Assembly (NCBI GenBank): GCA_020852175.1
Contig: JADZBH010000042.1
Coordinates: forward strand, 158,343 to 222,342
Origin: Bryobacterales bacterium
GTDB taxonomy: Bacteria > Acidobacteriota > Terriglobia > Bryobacterales > Bryobacteraceae
Direction of reading: 5' to 3'
Length of the DNA stretch: 64,000 bases
A model generated the notes under the pieces. It was not told the DNA's origin. It searched no databases and worked only from the letters and a program-made list of their open reading frames with translations. A program made the translations under genes and the position numbers. Position 1 is the first letter of the stretch, and each line of letters begins with the position of its first letter. This document shows, in pieces, positions 1-8,921 of this stretch.

Positions 1-2
1 AG

Positions 3-1796
3 CACTACCGCGACATGCAGGACTTCGAGTTCACCATCCAGGAAGGCACGCTGTACATGCTCCAGACGCGCAATGGCAAGCGGACCGGTCCGGCCGCCGT
101 GCGCCTGGCCGTGGAGATGGTGGAAGAAGGCCTCATCACCAAGCGGGAAGCGGTGATGCGCGTGGCGCCGGCGCAGTTGGACCAGTTGCTGCACCCGGTG
201 TTCGACGAAAAGTCGCTGAAGGCCCTGGGCGTTCTGACGGCGGGCATCGCCGCCTCGCCGGGCGCCGCCGTGGGACGGATCGCATTCTCCGCCGAGGACG
301 CCGTGGTGATGAGCAAGCACGCTCCGGTGATTCTGGTACGCAAGGAGACGACGCCGGACGACATTCACGGCATGGACGTGGCCAAGGGCATTCTTACCGC
401 CGTGGGCGGCAAGAGCTCGCATGCCGCCGTGGTGGCGCGCGGGATGGGCCGGCCCTGCATCGTCGGCGCCGGCACGCTGTCCATCGACAGCAAGGCCAAA
501 AAGGCCGCCGTGAAGAGCGGCGGCAAGCTCGTGGCGCTGAAGGAAGGCGACTGGGTGTCGATCGACGGCACCACGGGCCGTGTCTATCTGGGCCAGGCCA
601 AGACCAGCGAAGCCGACCTGAAGTCCGGCTACTTGGCCAAGTTCATGGAGTGGGTGGATGAGTTCCGCGGCGGCTTCGGCGTACGCGCCAACGCCGACAT
701 TCCACGCGACGCCAAGGCCGCGCGCGGCTTTGGAGCCGAGGGGATCGGACTGTGCCGCACCGAGCACATGTTCTTCGCCGAGGACCGGCTGCCGCACGTG
801 CAGGCGATGATCCTGGCCACCACCGAAAAGGACCGCAAGAAGGCGCTGGCCAAGCTGCTGCCGATGCAGCGCAAGGATTTCGCCGGACTGTTCACGGCCA
901 TGGACGGCTATCCGGTGGTGATCCGCACGCTCGATCCGCCGCTGCACGAGTTCCTGCCCAAGCGCGAGGACCTGATGGTGGACATCACCAAGCTGCCTTA
1001 CGCGACGGCCAAGGAAAAGAAGGAGATGTCGGCCAAATACGGCATGGCCGCGGGCGAGTTGAAGAAGGGCCTTCCGGCGCTGCTCCATCGCGTCGAAGAG
1101 TTGCACGAGTTCAACCCCATGCTCGGCCATCGCGGTTGCCGTCTCGGCATCACCTATCCCGAGATCACCGCCATGCAGGCCCGCGCCATCTTCGAAGCCG
1201 CCGTGCAGGTGGCCAAGAAGGGCGTGAAGGTGATTCCCGAAGTGATGATTCCCCTCATCGGCTCGGCCGCCGAGTTGGAACATCAGAAGAAGATCGTCGA
1301 GGGCATCGCCGAGGAGGTTCTCAAGACCGCCGGCGTGAAGCTGCACTACATGATCGGCACGATGATCGAGATTCCGCGCGCGGCCCTGACGGCCGACAAG
1401 GTGGCCGTCCACGCGCAGTTCTTCAGCTTCGGCACCAACGACCTGACCCAGACGACGATGGGCCTGTCGCGCGACGACTATACGAAGTTCAATGCACACT
1501 ATGAAGACCTCAAGATCTTCAAGGCCGATCCCTTCGGCGTGCTCGACCAGGAAGGCGTGGGCAAGCTGATCACCATGGCGGTCGAACTCGGCCGCCGCAC
1601 TCGCCCCGACCTGGAAGTGGGCATCTGCGGCGAGCATGGCGGCGAACCGAGCTCGGTGGAGTTCTGCTACAAAATCGGCATGAACTACGTTTCCTGCTCG
1701 CCCTACCGGGTTCCCATCGCCCGCCTGGCGGCGGCGCAGGCGGCCATCAGCGCCAGCGCGGGCGGCGACAAGAGCGAATCCATGCGCACGGCCTAA
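3..1796 (+). CDS. ppdK: Pyruvate, phosphate dikinase, C-terminal part (5' end outside window)
   Basis: The reading frame is already open at base 3 (HYRDMQDFEFT...), so the ATP-grasp N-terminal part lies upstream of the window; family members are about 870-900 residues and about 597 are visible here. The enzyme interconverts pyruvate, ATP and phosphate with PEP, AMP and PPi in the cytoplasm. The swivelling phosphohistidine domain is seen as GGKSSHAAVVARG, with the catalytic His codon at 420-422. The PEP/pyruvate-binding TIM barrel follows, with GIGLCRTEHMF, LGHRGCRLG, GTNDLTQTTMGLSRDD and the catalytic Cys in ICGEHGGEPSS near the end. The usual GGMTSH is GGKSSH here. It is followed by a strong terminator, so it ends its transcription unit. 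Confidence 0.97.
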   Translation, partial: HYRDMQDFEFTIQEGTLYMLQTRNGKRTGPAAVRLAVEMVEEGLITKREAVMRVAPAQLDQLLHPVFDEKSLKALGVLTAGIAASPGAAVGRIAFSAEDAVVMSKHAPVILVRKETTPDDIHGMDVAKGILTAVGGKSSHAAVVARGMGRPCIVGAGTLSIDSKAKKAAVKSGGKLVALKEGDWVSIDGTTGRVYLGQAKTSEADLKSGYLAKFMEWVDEFRGGFGVRANADIPRDAKAARGFGAEGIGLCRTEHMFFAEDRLPHVQAMILATTEKDRKKALAKLLPMQRKDFAGLFTAMDGYPVVIRTLDPPLHEFLPKREDLMVDITKLPYATAKEKKEMSAKYGMAAGELKKGLPALLHRVEELHEFNPMLGHRGCRLGITYPEITAMQARAIFEAAVQVAKKGVKVIPEVMIPLIGSAAELEHQKKIVEGIAEEVLKTAGVKLHYMIGTMIEIPRAALTADKVAVHAQFFSFGTNDLTQTTMGLSRDDYTKFNAHYEDLKIFKADPFGVLDQEGVGKLITMAVELGRRTRPDLEVGICGEHGGEPSSVEFCYKIGMNYVSCSPYRVPIARLAAAQAAISASAGGDKSESMRTA

Positions 1797-1822
1797 GGGC
1801 GGCGCGCGGACGCGAAACGGGA

Positions 1823-1861
1823 ACGCCCGGGCTCACACGAGTCCGGGCGTTTTTGTTTTTC
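1823..1861 (+). terminator. Rho-independent terminator after ppdK
   Basis: A 12-bp stem, ACGCCCGGGCTC (1823-1834) with GAGTCCGGGCGT (1839-1850), has one G-T wobble and a 4-base ACAC loop. It runs directly into a T tract interrupted by one G (1850-1860). This is a textbook intrinsic terminator, 26 bases after the ppdK stop codon. Confidence 0.93.
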
Positions 1862-1924
1862 TTCGCCCCCGCGCCAGCCCGCACGCTAAAATGAAAAGAT
1901 CCCTTCCCCGCCGGGGAACGGTCC

Positions 1925-4771
1925 GTGTCCATGCCTCCTCGCTCCACCTCCGCGCGCGCCGCCGCCGATGCGATCACGCTTCGCGGCGCCCGCGCGCACA
2001 ACCTGAAAAACCTCACCGTTTCCCTGCCCCACAACCAACTCACCGTGGTGACGGGCGTGTCCGGCTCCGGCAAATCCTCGCTCGTGTTCGACACCATCTA
2101 TGCCGAGGGGCAGCGCCGCTACGTCGAATCGCTTTCCACCTACGCGCGCCAGTTCGTCGACCGCATGGAAAGGCCCGCCCTGGACGAGATCGAAGGCATC
2201 GCTCCGCCGGTGGCCATCCGCCAGAAGAACACCACGCGCAACCCGCGCTCCACAGTGGCCACCTCCACCGAGATCTACGACTATCTGCGGCTGCTGTTTG
2301 CCCGCGCCGGCCGCACCTATTGCCCGGAGTGCGGCAACCGCGTGGAGCGCGACACCGTCGATCAGGCCGCCGTCCGCATGTTGAGCCGGCCGGCAGGTTC
2401 GCGCTGGTACGCGCTGTTTCCGCTGGCGCATCACGAGGACCCCAAGGCCCGCGCCGATTACCTGTTCGAATTGCGCAAGCGCGGCTTCGGCCGCCTGTTT
2501 CAGTCCGGCGCCACCTTTGAATTCTCCACGCCCGAATCGCTGCTCGACATCGATTTCACGCAAACCGTGTATGCGCTGATCGACCGTCTGGCGCTGCCCC
2601 AATCCGGCGCCTCCACGCCGGAGTTGCGCCAACGCGTCGTGGATGCCGTCGAAATCGCCTACCGCGAGGCCCGCGAAGCCGTGTTCCAGTCCGCTTCTGG
2701 CGACGAGACGCTGCGCTTTTCCGAATCCTTCACCTGCAAACACGACGGAACGGTGTTTGCCCAGCCGGAGCCTTCCCTGTTCAGCTTCAACTCGCCGATG
2801 GGCGCCTGCCCGCGATGCCAGGGCTTCGGCAACGTAGTGGACTACGATCCCGGCCTGGTCATTCCCGATCCGTACCTGGCTCTCGACAAGGGCGCCGTCG
2901 ATCCCTGGAACAAGCCGCAGTACCGCTGGGGCTGGAACGACTTCAAGCTGGAAGCGCGGGGCAAGGTGCGCGTTGACGCGCCCTACAACGAGTTGAGTCC
3001 GGGCGAGCGGACCGTGGTGTGGCGCGCCATCCGCGAGTTTTTCGCCGAGGTGGAAAAAAAGAAGTATAAGGTGCACGTGCGCGTGTTCCTGTCTCGTTAC
3101 CGCGGCTATGCCGATTGCGACGAATGCGGCGGAGCGCGGCTGCGGCGCGAAGCGCTGAACGTCCGCGTGGGCGGAAAAACCATCGCCGAGGTGGCGCGGT
3201 TGAATATCGCCGGGGCGCGCGGCTTCTTCTCCGCGCTCGAACTGGCGCAGGAGGAGGCGGCCATCGCGCAAAAGGTGCTGGTGGAGGTGCGGCAACGCCT
3301 GAAGTTCCTGAACGACGTCGGGCTGGAATACCTCACGCTGGACCGCCTGTCGGCGACCTTGTCGGGCGGCGAGGCGCAGCGCATCCAACTGGCCACCTGC
3401 CTGGGATCGAGGCTCGTCGGCGCGACGTATGTGCTGGATGAGCCCTCCATCGGCCTGCACTCGCGCGATACGGGACGTCTGGTCCGCATCCTGCATGAGT
3501 TGCGCGATCTGGGCAACACGATCCTCGTCGTCGAACACGACCCCGACGTGATGCGGGCCGCCGATGAGATTCTCGATCTCGGTCCCGGCGCCGGCGAACA
3601 TGGCGGGCGCATCGTGTTTCACGGCACGCGCTCGGACCTGTTCGACGGCAAGCCGCAATCGTTGACGGGCCAGTATCTGCGCGGCGAAAAACAGGTGTGG
3701 CGGCCGCGGGCGCGGCGCCAGCGGCATCCCCGGCGCCGCCTGCGCTTTGAAGGCTGCCGCGCGCATAATCTACGCAATATCGACGTGGAAGTGCCCCTGG
3801 ACATGATGGTGTGCGTCACGGGCGTTTCCGGCTCGGGCAAGTCCACCCTGGTGCACGAGGTGATCGCGCGCGGGCTGGAAGCGGCGCACGGCAAGAGCGG
3901 ACCTGGGGCGGCCGAGGATGAGTTGCCGGGGTCGGGCGAAAAGCTCACCTGGCGCAAGATCGAGGGCCACAACATGATCGGCGAAGTGGCCCTGGTGGAC
4001 CAGTCGCCCATAGGCCGCACTCCGCGCTCGAACCCGGTCACCTACATCAAGGCGTTCGACCTCGTCCGCGAATTGTTCGCCTCGACGAAGGAAGCCTCGC
4101 GGCGCGGCTACGGCGCGGGCCACTTCTCGTTCAACATTCCCGGCGGACGTTGCGAGAACTGCCAGGGCGACGGCACGGTGACCGTGGAAATGCAGTTCCT
4201 GGCCGACGTGGAACTGGTGTGCGAGGAGTGCAACGGCACGCGCTACAAATCCTCGACGCTCGATGTGCGGTACCAGGGGCGGAACATTCACGAGGTGCTG
4301 CAACTGACGGTTCGCGAGGCGCTCACCTTCTTTTCCTCCTCGCCGAAGATCGTGCAAAAGCTCCAGGTTCTGGACGACGTGGGGCTGGGCTATCTGCGTT
4401 TGGGCCAGTCCGCCACGACGCTGTCCGGCGGCGAGGCGCAGCGCGTGAAACTGGCCGCGCACCTGGGGCAAGCCAAGGCGAAAGGGACCTTGTTCATCTT
4501 CGACGAGCCGACTACAGGTCTGCATTTCGACGACATCGCCAAACTGCTGGACTCCTTCGACCGGCTGATCCGCAACGGCGCGAGCCTGCTGATCATCGAG
4601 CACAACATGGAGGTGATCCGGGCGGCGGACTGGCTGATCGATCTCGGGCCCGAGGGCGGTTCCGGCGGCGGGTTGGTGGTGGCCGAAGGCACGCCCGAGG
4701 AGGTGGCCCAAGTGGAGGCCTCGCACACGGGCCATTTTTTGCGCGATATGCTCGCGCGCCGGGAATCGTGA
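1925..4771 (+). CDS. uvrA: Excinuclease ABC subunit A (UvrA)
   Basis: This is the damage-recognition ATPase of nucleotide excision repair. Two ABC modules are visible: Walker A GVSGSGKSSL near residue 40 and GVSGSGKSTL near 635, with signature LSGGEAQR in each half. Zinc-binding cysteine pairs include CPECGNR, CPRCQGFG, CDECGG and CENCQGDG...CEECNG. At 948 residues it has the usual UvrA length. I chose GTG 1925 because GGGGA lies 7 bases upstream; ATG 1931 in the same frame would remove two residues. A TAAAAT element at 1887-1892 could be a -10 box, but I see no convincing -35. Confidence 0.97.
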   Translation: MSMPPRSTSARAAADAITLRGARAHNLKNLTVSLPHNQLTVVTGVSGSGKSSLVFDTIYAEGQRRYVESLSTYARQFVDRMERPALDEIEGIAPPVAIRQKNTTRNPRSTVATSTEIYDYLRLLFARAGRTYCPECGNRVERDTVDQAAVRMLSRPAGSRWYALFPLAHHEDPKARADYLFELRKRGFGRLFQSGATFEFSTPESLLDIDFTQTVYALIDRLALPQSGASTPELRQRVVDAVEIAYREAREAVFQSASGDETLRFSESFTCKHDGTVFAQPEPSLFSFNSPMGACPRCQGFGNVVDYDPGLVIPDPYLALDKGAVDPWNKPQYRWGWNDFKLEARGKVRVDAPYNELSPGERTVVWRAIREFFAEVEKKKYKVHVRVFLSRYRGYADCDECGGARLRREALNVRVGGKTIAEVARLNIAGARGFFSALELAQEEAAIAQKVLVEVRQRLKFLNDVGLEYLTLDRLSATLSGGEAQRIQLATCLGSRLVGATYVLDEPSIGLHSRDTGRLVRILHELRDLGNTILVVEHDPDVMRAADEILDLGPGAGEHGGRIVFHGTRSDLFDGKPQSLTGQYLRGEKQVWRPRARRQRHPRRRLRFEGCRAHNLRNIDVEVPLDMMVCVTGVSGSGKSTLVHEVIARGLEAAHGKSGPGAAEDELPGSGEKLTWRKIEGHNMIGEVALVDQSPIGRTPRSNPVTYIKAFDLVRELFASTKEASRRGYGAGHFSFNIPGGRCENCQGDGTVTVEMQFLADVELVCEECNGTRYKSSTLDVRYQGRNIHEVLQLTVREALTFFSSSPKIVQKLQVLDDVGLGYLRLGQSATTLSGGEAQRVKLAAHLGQAKAKGTLFIFDEPTTGLHFDDIAKLLDSFDRLIRNGASLLIIEHNMEVIRAADWLIDLGPEGGSGGGLVVAEGTPEEVAQVEASHTGHFLRDMLARRES

Positions 4772-4808
4772 GTCCATGTCCGCTCGGCGCGCGTCATAAA
4801 ATGTAGGC

Positions 4809-5999
4809 ATGTTCCGTTTGGCGTACCTGTTCTGCGCGCTGGCGCTCCTTCTGCCTGCGCAACAGAAGAAGTCCGCCCCGGCGAAACCACCGGCCGCCCC
4901 TGCCAGGCCCGCACCGGCCGAGGCCGCGCCCACGCCCGCCGAGCTCGGGATGAAAGCGCTGGAGGCCAAGGATTACCCCGCCGCGATCGCCGCCTTCGAG
5001 CGTGCCGTGACGGACGGCGGCGCCGATTACGCCGCCCACTTTCACCTGGCCCTGGCGCACTCGCTGGCCGGACACGATGCCGAAGCCGTACCGCACTACC
5101 GCAAGACACTGGAATTGAAGCCAGGGCTGTACGAAGCCGAAATCAACCTGGGCCTGCTGCTGTTCCGGATCAAGGACTACGCCGGCGCGGAGCCGCTGTT
5201 GAAGGCCGCTTCGGAGAAGAAGCCTGGGAACGCCACGGCCGCGGCCGCCTACGGGCGGTCCCTGCTCGAACAGAACAAGCTGGCCGAGGCCGAACCCGTG
5301 CTGCAAAAGGCGGCCGGCCTTGACCCTTCGCAGAAGGATGCGTTGCTCGGGCTGGCCCAGCGCTACGAGGATGCCAGGCAGGTGGACCAGGCCATCGCGT
5401 TATACAAAGACTTTCTTGACCATCCCGGCGTGGCCGAGCGTCTGGGCAACCTGATGCTCTCCACGGGCCGCGCGGGCGAATCCATCGCCTTCCTCGAGGA
5501 TGCCGTGAAGACGTCGCCCACCTCGGCCAATCACTACGCCCTGGCCATCGCCTATCTCCGCAACAAGGACGCGGCGAAGGCAGGCGAACAGTTCGAACGG
5601 TGCTTGTCGCTGGAGCCGCGCAACGCGCAGCTTCGCATGAGCTACGGCGGCTTCCTCAGAGACCAGCGCAAGATCGCCCCGGCGGCCCAGCAGTATTACG
5701 CCGCCGTGCAGATCGATCCCGCTCTGCGTGAAGGCTGGTCGGAGTTCGGAGCCATGCTGCTGCTGCTGGAACAATATCCGCAGGCCGCGGCCGCGTTTGA
5801 AAAGGTGCTGGCGCTCGGCGACACGCGCCCGGCCATCCACTTTTTCAAGGCCATCGCGTTGGACCACATCAAGCAGTTCAAACCGGCCAAGGAGAGCTAT
5901 GAGAAGTTCCTTTCTCTGAGCGAAGGCAAGTTTCCCGATGAAGAGTTCAAGGCCAGGCAGAGAATCAAGGTGATTGAGAAGGAGCTGTCCCGGAGATGA
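4809..5999 (+). CDS. Exported tetratricopeptide-repeat protein
   Basis: A 396-residue protein starts with a hydrophobic signal ([17 protein letters not shown]). An Ala/Pro-rich linker (about residues 20-50) follows, and then the rest is TPR-type helical repeats of about 34 residues, recognisable by motifs such as AAIAAFERAV, EAVPHYRKTLELKP, GAEPLLKAA and QAAAAFEKVLALG. TPR arrays mediate protein-protein contacts; no catalytic motif is visible. Its stop overlaps the next start by 4 bases (ATGA), and three genes of this unit (4809-7083) run head to tail. The partner is unknown. The ribosome binding site is weak. Confidence 0.9.
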   Translation: MFRLAYLFCALALLLPAQQKKSAPAKPPAAPARPAPAEAAPTPAELGMKALEAKDYPAAIAAFERAVTDGGADYAAHFHLALAHSLAGHDAEAVPHYRKTLELKPGLYEAEINLGLLLFRIKDYAGAEPLLKAASEKKPGNATAAAAYGRSLLEQNKLAEAEPVLQKAAGLDPSQKDALLGLAQRYEDARQVDQAIALYKDFLDHPGVAERLGNLMLSTGRAGESIAFLEDAVKTSPTSANHYALAIAYLRNKDAAKAGEQFERCLSLEPRNAQLRMSYGGFLRDQRKIAPAAQQYYAAVQIDPALREGWSEFGAMLLLLEQYPQAAAAFEKVLALGDTRPAIHFFKAIALDHIKQFKPAKESYEKFLSLSEGKFPDEEFKARQRIKVIEKELSRR

Positions 6000-6433
6000 T
6001 CCGCACGTTCACTCTCGCTCTGCTGCTGACGGCGCACCTGGGAGCCGCCGCGGGCCCGCTGGACGCCGCCAGGGCGGAGCCGAACTTGGAAAAGCGTTCG
6101 GAAAAAGCCTTGCAGGCGGCGCAGAAGACGCTGGACAGCCTGCGCCGGACGGGCGATCTGTCGGACCGCGCGGCCGTGCAGGCCGCCTTGACGGACGTCC
6201 GCGCCGGCGTCGAATTGTGCGTGGATTCCCTGGAAGAATCCGGCAAGAACCCGCGGCGCAGCCCGAAGTATTTCAAGCGCGCCGAGATCTCCCTGCGAAA
6301 ATTGAACCGCCAGCTTGAGGACCTGCGCGTGGCGCTGTCGGCCGATGACCGCGCGCCCGCCGCCACGCTGCTCGCCTACACGGTCCAGGTGCAGGAGGAA
6401 CTCCTGCTGGGTATCTTCACGAAGAGAAAATAG
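5996..6433 (+). CDS. Small exported protein of unknown function
   Basis: I do not recognise this 145-residue protein. It has a signal peptide (IRTFTLALLLTAHLGAAAG) and a mature part rich in Lys, Arg, Leu and Glu that is predicted to be helical (for example EKRSEKALQAAQKTLDSL and RAEISLRKLNRQLEDLR). The start overlaps the stop of the TPR gene (ATGA), which implies translational coupling. It could be a periplasmic helical bundle that works with the TPR protein; that is inference from order only. Confidence 0.82.
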   Translation: MIRTFTLALLLTAHLGAAAGPLDAARAEPNLEKRSEKALQAAQKTLDSLRRTGDLSDRAAVQAALTDVRAGVELCVDSLEESGKNPRRSPKYFKRAEISLRKLNRQLEDLRVALSADDRAPAATLLAYTVQVQEELLLGIFTKRK

Positions 6434-6441
6434 GAGCCACC

Positions 6442-7083
6442 ATGCGGGCCTTGCAGCTACTCGCCCTCGCCGTTGTTTCCGCCCTGGCGCAGCCGCGGGA
6501 TTTCCTCACCGCCGACGAGGTGGACCAGGTGCGTCTCACGCAGGAGCCGAACCTACGCCTGAAGCTCTACGCCGCCTTCGCGAAGGAACGCGTGGCGCTC
6601 ATTGAACAACTGGCGTCCAGGGAAAAAGCCGGGCGCAGCGCGCTGATCCACGACACTCTGGACGGCTACACGAAGATCATCGAGGCCATCGACACGGTGG
6701 CCGATGACGCGTTGCGGCGGAACCTGGACATCGCCGAAGGCATGGGCGCCGTGGCCGAGGCCGAACGTGACTTCGCCGCGCGCCTGCGCAAGGTGGAGGA
6801 GTCCGGGCCCAAGGATCTGCCGCGCTACGCATTCGTCCTCACCAACGCCATCGAAGCCACTGGCGATTCGCTCGAAATGGCACAGGAGGACATGAAGGAA
6901 CGCAAGGCCGGCGTGGCCAAACGGCGCGCCGAAGAGGATAAAGAGCGTGAGGAGCTGATGACGCCGACCGACCGCGAGGCCCGGCAGGCGGCACAAAAGA
7001 AGAAGGCCGAGGAAGAGACGAAGACGAAACGCAAAGCGCCGACACTGCGGCGCAAGGGCGAGGTTCCCGCAGCGAAGCCGTAG
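6442..7083 (+). CDS. Exported helical protein of unknown function
   Basis: This 213-residue protein has a short signal peptide (ALQLLALAVVSALAQ). A helical body follows that shares the flavour of the preceding gene (EPNLRLKLYAAFAKERVALIEQL, AEGMGAVAEAERDFAARLRKVEE). The last 50 residues are very charged (Lys/Arg/Glu: AAQKKKAEEETKTKRKA) and probably disordered. It begins 8 bases after the previous stop with GGAG upstream (6433-6436). It is probably the third gene of the TPR unit and may be a distant paralogue of the 5996-6433 product. Confidence 0.82.
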   Translation: MRALQLLALAVVSALAQPRDFLTADEVDQVRLTQEPNLRLKLYAAFAKERVALIEQLASREKAGRSALIHDTLDGYTKIIEAIDTVADDALRRNLDIAEGMGAVAEAERDFAARLRKVEESGPKDLPRYAFVLTNAIEATGDSLEMAQEDMKERKAGVAKRRAEEDKEREELMTPTDREARQAAQKKKAEEETKTKRKAPTLRRKGEVPAAKP

Positions 7084-7094
7084 CCGGGAGCGCG

Positions 7095-7628
7095 CTACCG
7101 CACGGCCACCAGCCGGGCCACGTCCAACTCCGCCGTGCCGCCGGGCGCCCCCGAGGCCAGGGGCAGTTCGAGGTTGATGTTCTTGCAGGTGGATTCCGTG
7201 CAGGCCTGCCCGCGGATGCGCAACTGCGCCGGGGCGGCGCCTTCCACCTTCACGGCGAACACGGCTTCCTTCTCATAGCCGTAACTGAACCATCGCAACT
7301 CGGGTTTGGAGAAATCTTTTGGCTCGGGCTGCAACCAGCCCCCGGCTGTCTTTAATCCGCCGCTGACGGCGATCCCGGTCGGCTGGTCGATGCCGAGCGA
7401 CATCTTTCCCGCCAGACGTTCCTTGGCCCGCCGTTCGTTGTCCATCGCGAAGGTGTGCCAGCCGGGTTCCAGCGTCACCGTCACCACGAGATACGGCCCA
7501 TCCACGCGCGCCCGGTATCGCGCCACGATGTCATCCTGATGCGTCACCACGGCGGGATCGGACCATCCGCCGGCCCAGGACGAAGCGGCCGCGCAGGACA
7601 TCAGGAACAGCAGTTTCTTCACCGGCAT
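7095..7628 (-). CDS. Exported DsbD N-terminal-domain-like protein
   Basis: This 177-residue protein starts at ATG 7628, two bases after the upstream selenoprotein stop and with GAGG just upstream. The frame stays open further upstream, but that part overlaps the selenoprotein gene and is not needed. It has a signal peptide (VKKLLFLMSCAAASSWAG) and an immunoglobulin-like domain resembling the DsbD alpha domain: a conserved GWHTF near residue 57 and a C-terminal cysteine pair in QACTESTCKNINLELPL. In DsbD that pair passes electrons from the membrane domain to periplasmic partners. Here no membrane part is present. Pairing with a CxxU thioredoxin suggests a thiol relay in the envelope. Confidence 0.85.
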   Translation of the reverse strand: MPVKKLLFLMSCAAASSWAGGWSDPAVVTHQDDIVARYRARVDGPYLVVTVTLEPGWHTFAMDNERRAKERLAGKMSLGIDQPTGIAVSGGLKTAGGWLQPEPKDFSKPELRWFSYGYEKEAVFAVKVEGAAPAQLRIRGQACTESTCKNINLELPLASGAPGGTAELDVARLVAVR

Positions 7629-7630
7629 CC

Positions 7631-8875
7631 TCACTTTCGAAAGCTCATCTGCAACGATCGCAGCGGCACTTTGATCCTCTCGCCGCCGCGCAACACATCC
7701 AACTGAACCGTATCGCCCGGCTTCGTCCGCAGGCGAAGGTAGAGTTCGGCCGTGTTGGCGTCCGGGTCCCTGTCGACGCCGTTGACGGCCACGATCACGT
7801 CTCCTACCGCGAGTTCGTGCGTCTTCATCAGCCGCGCCATGTCGGCCACCCGGCGCACCATGCTGGCGAAGCTTTCCGCGGGCAGGTTCCGCTCGCGTTT
7901 CTCGGCTTCGGTCAGCGGCCGGTCGTCGAAGTAGACGCGCGGATCGACGCTCGATTGCCGCCAGCGGACGTCGGTCAGCCACCAGCGTAGGGGTAGTTGG
8001 ATAGTGATCTCGCGTTCGGCTCCGCCGCGCTCCACCACCACCTTTACTTCGCGCGCCGCACGGTCCAGCATGTCGTGGGCATACTGCGCGTCGGCGAAGG
8101 TCCAGACACGCGCGCCGTTCCAGGAGCGAATCACGTCACCGGCCATCAGGCCGGCGGCCGCGGCCTCGCCGGCGGCCTGTTTCACCACCAGCCCCTTGGG
8201 TATGTCAAGCGTGATGCCGATCACCTTGAAGTCCGGCGAGCGCCACAGATGTTTCCGCTTGTCGAGCGTGCCGTCCAGTTGCCGGTGGATGTTCTGGTAA
8301 TCGCCGATCAGATGGCATTCCACGCACTGGCCCTGGGCGAAGGTGCGCTGCACCAGCAACGGATACTCGCGCGGAAATCTTGGCGCGGGCCTGGGCGTGG
8401 CGGACTTCCATTCGCCTTTCCTCCACTGGCCGTGCAACTCCAGCCCCTTGGCCAGCGCCAGTTCGAGCGAATCCAGGTTTAGATAGCTGTCCACGGCGGC
8501 CGAATCCCGGCCTCCGTAACGCGCGTAAATCTGTTCGTCGGCATTCATCAGGAAGAAGTAGAGCGGATTGTTACGGTCGTACTCGAACAGGTTCACGTCC
8601 ACGTCGTCCATGCGGATGACGCGCACGCACACGTATTGCGACAGGAGCTTGCCGCGCGCTGAGTTTGCCGGTGACAGCACAACCTGTGCGTCAAAAACAC
8701 GTCCGGCCGTTCAAGGCTCGCAGCGGTACTCGAGGAAAATCGGCTTGCCGGTAGCCTTGGCCTCCTTCAGCGCTTCCCGGTAGCTGGTCAGCCAATGAAT
8801 CCCGTCGGAATCCTGCGCTCCCATCATCAGGGGGAAGACGGCCAAAGCGGCGAAGGCCCGCGACAAGTGGCTCAT
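7631..8875 (-). CDS. Thioredoxin-PDZ selenoprotein with in-frame UGA (Sec55)
   Basis: Conventional ORF calling would start this gene near GTG 8680. Reading upstream in the same frame gives a full N-terminus from ATG 8875: a signal peptide (SHLSRAFAALAVFPLMMGAQ), then HWLTSYREALKEAKATG, then FLEYRCEP, then UGA at 8713-8711, then TAGRVFDAQVVLSP, continuous with the rest. The UGA falls at residue 55, three residues after Cys52, giving CEPU, a CxxU redox site in the right place of a thioredoxin fold. The product is 414 residues. After the Trx domain come a CVECH motif (CxxCH, possible heme c), and two PDZ-like domains (around GLVVKQAAGEAAAAGLMAGD and LAVGDVIVAVNGVD). I recall an annotated family of Trx/PDZ (seleno)proteins of this architecture. 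It sits between a TonB-dependent receptor and a DsbD-N-like gene. Confidence 0.88.
8667..8713 (-). promoter_or_regulatory. Candidate bacterial SECIS element with its UGA
   Basis: Directly after the UGA (8713-8711) the mRNA can fold. The outer stem is GCCGG (8707-8703) with CCGGC (8671-8667). The apical stem is GCACA (8689-8685) with TGTGC (8681-8677), closing a GGU loop at 8684-8682. The loop G lies 27 bases past the UGA, within the range reported for bacterial SECIS apical loops, and a GU-type loop is what SelB recognises. The fold was found by eye and no energy was computed. Confidence 0.68.
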
Positions 8876-8921
8876 GGCCTGATTTTAGCAGGCGCCGCCG
8901 GAACGGCCATTTCGCGCAGGG

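Noticed and set aside
1886..3766. Minus-strand frame of about 626 codons opposite uvrA
   Set aside because: It lies fully inside uvrA, with a low-complexity His/Ala/Arg composition expected from the reverse strand of GC-rich codons.
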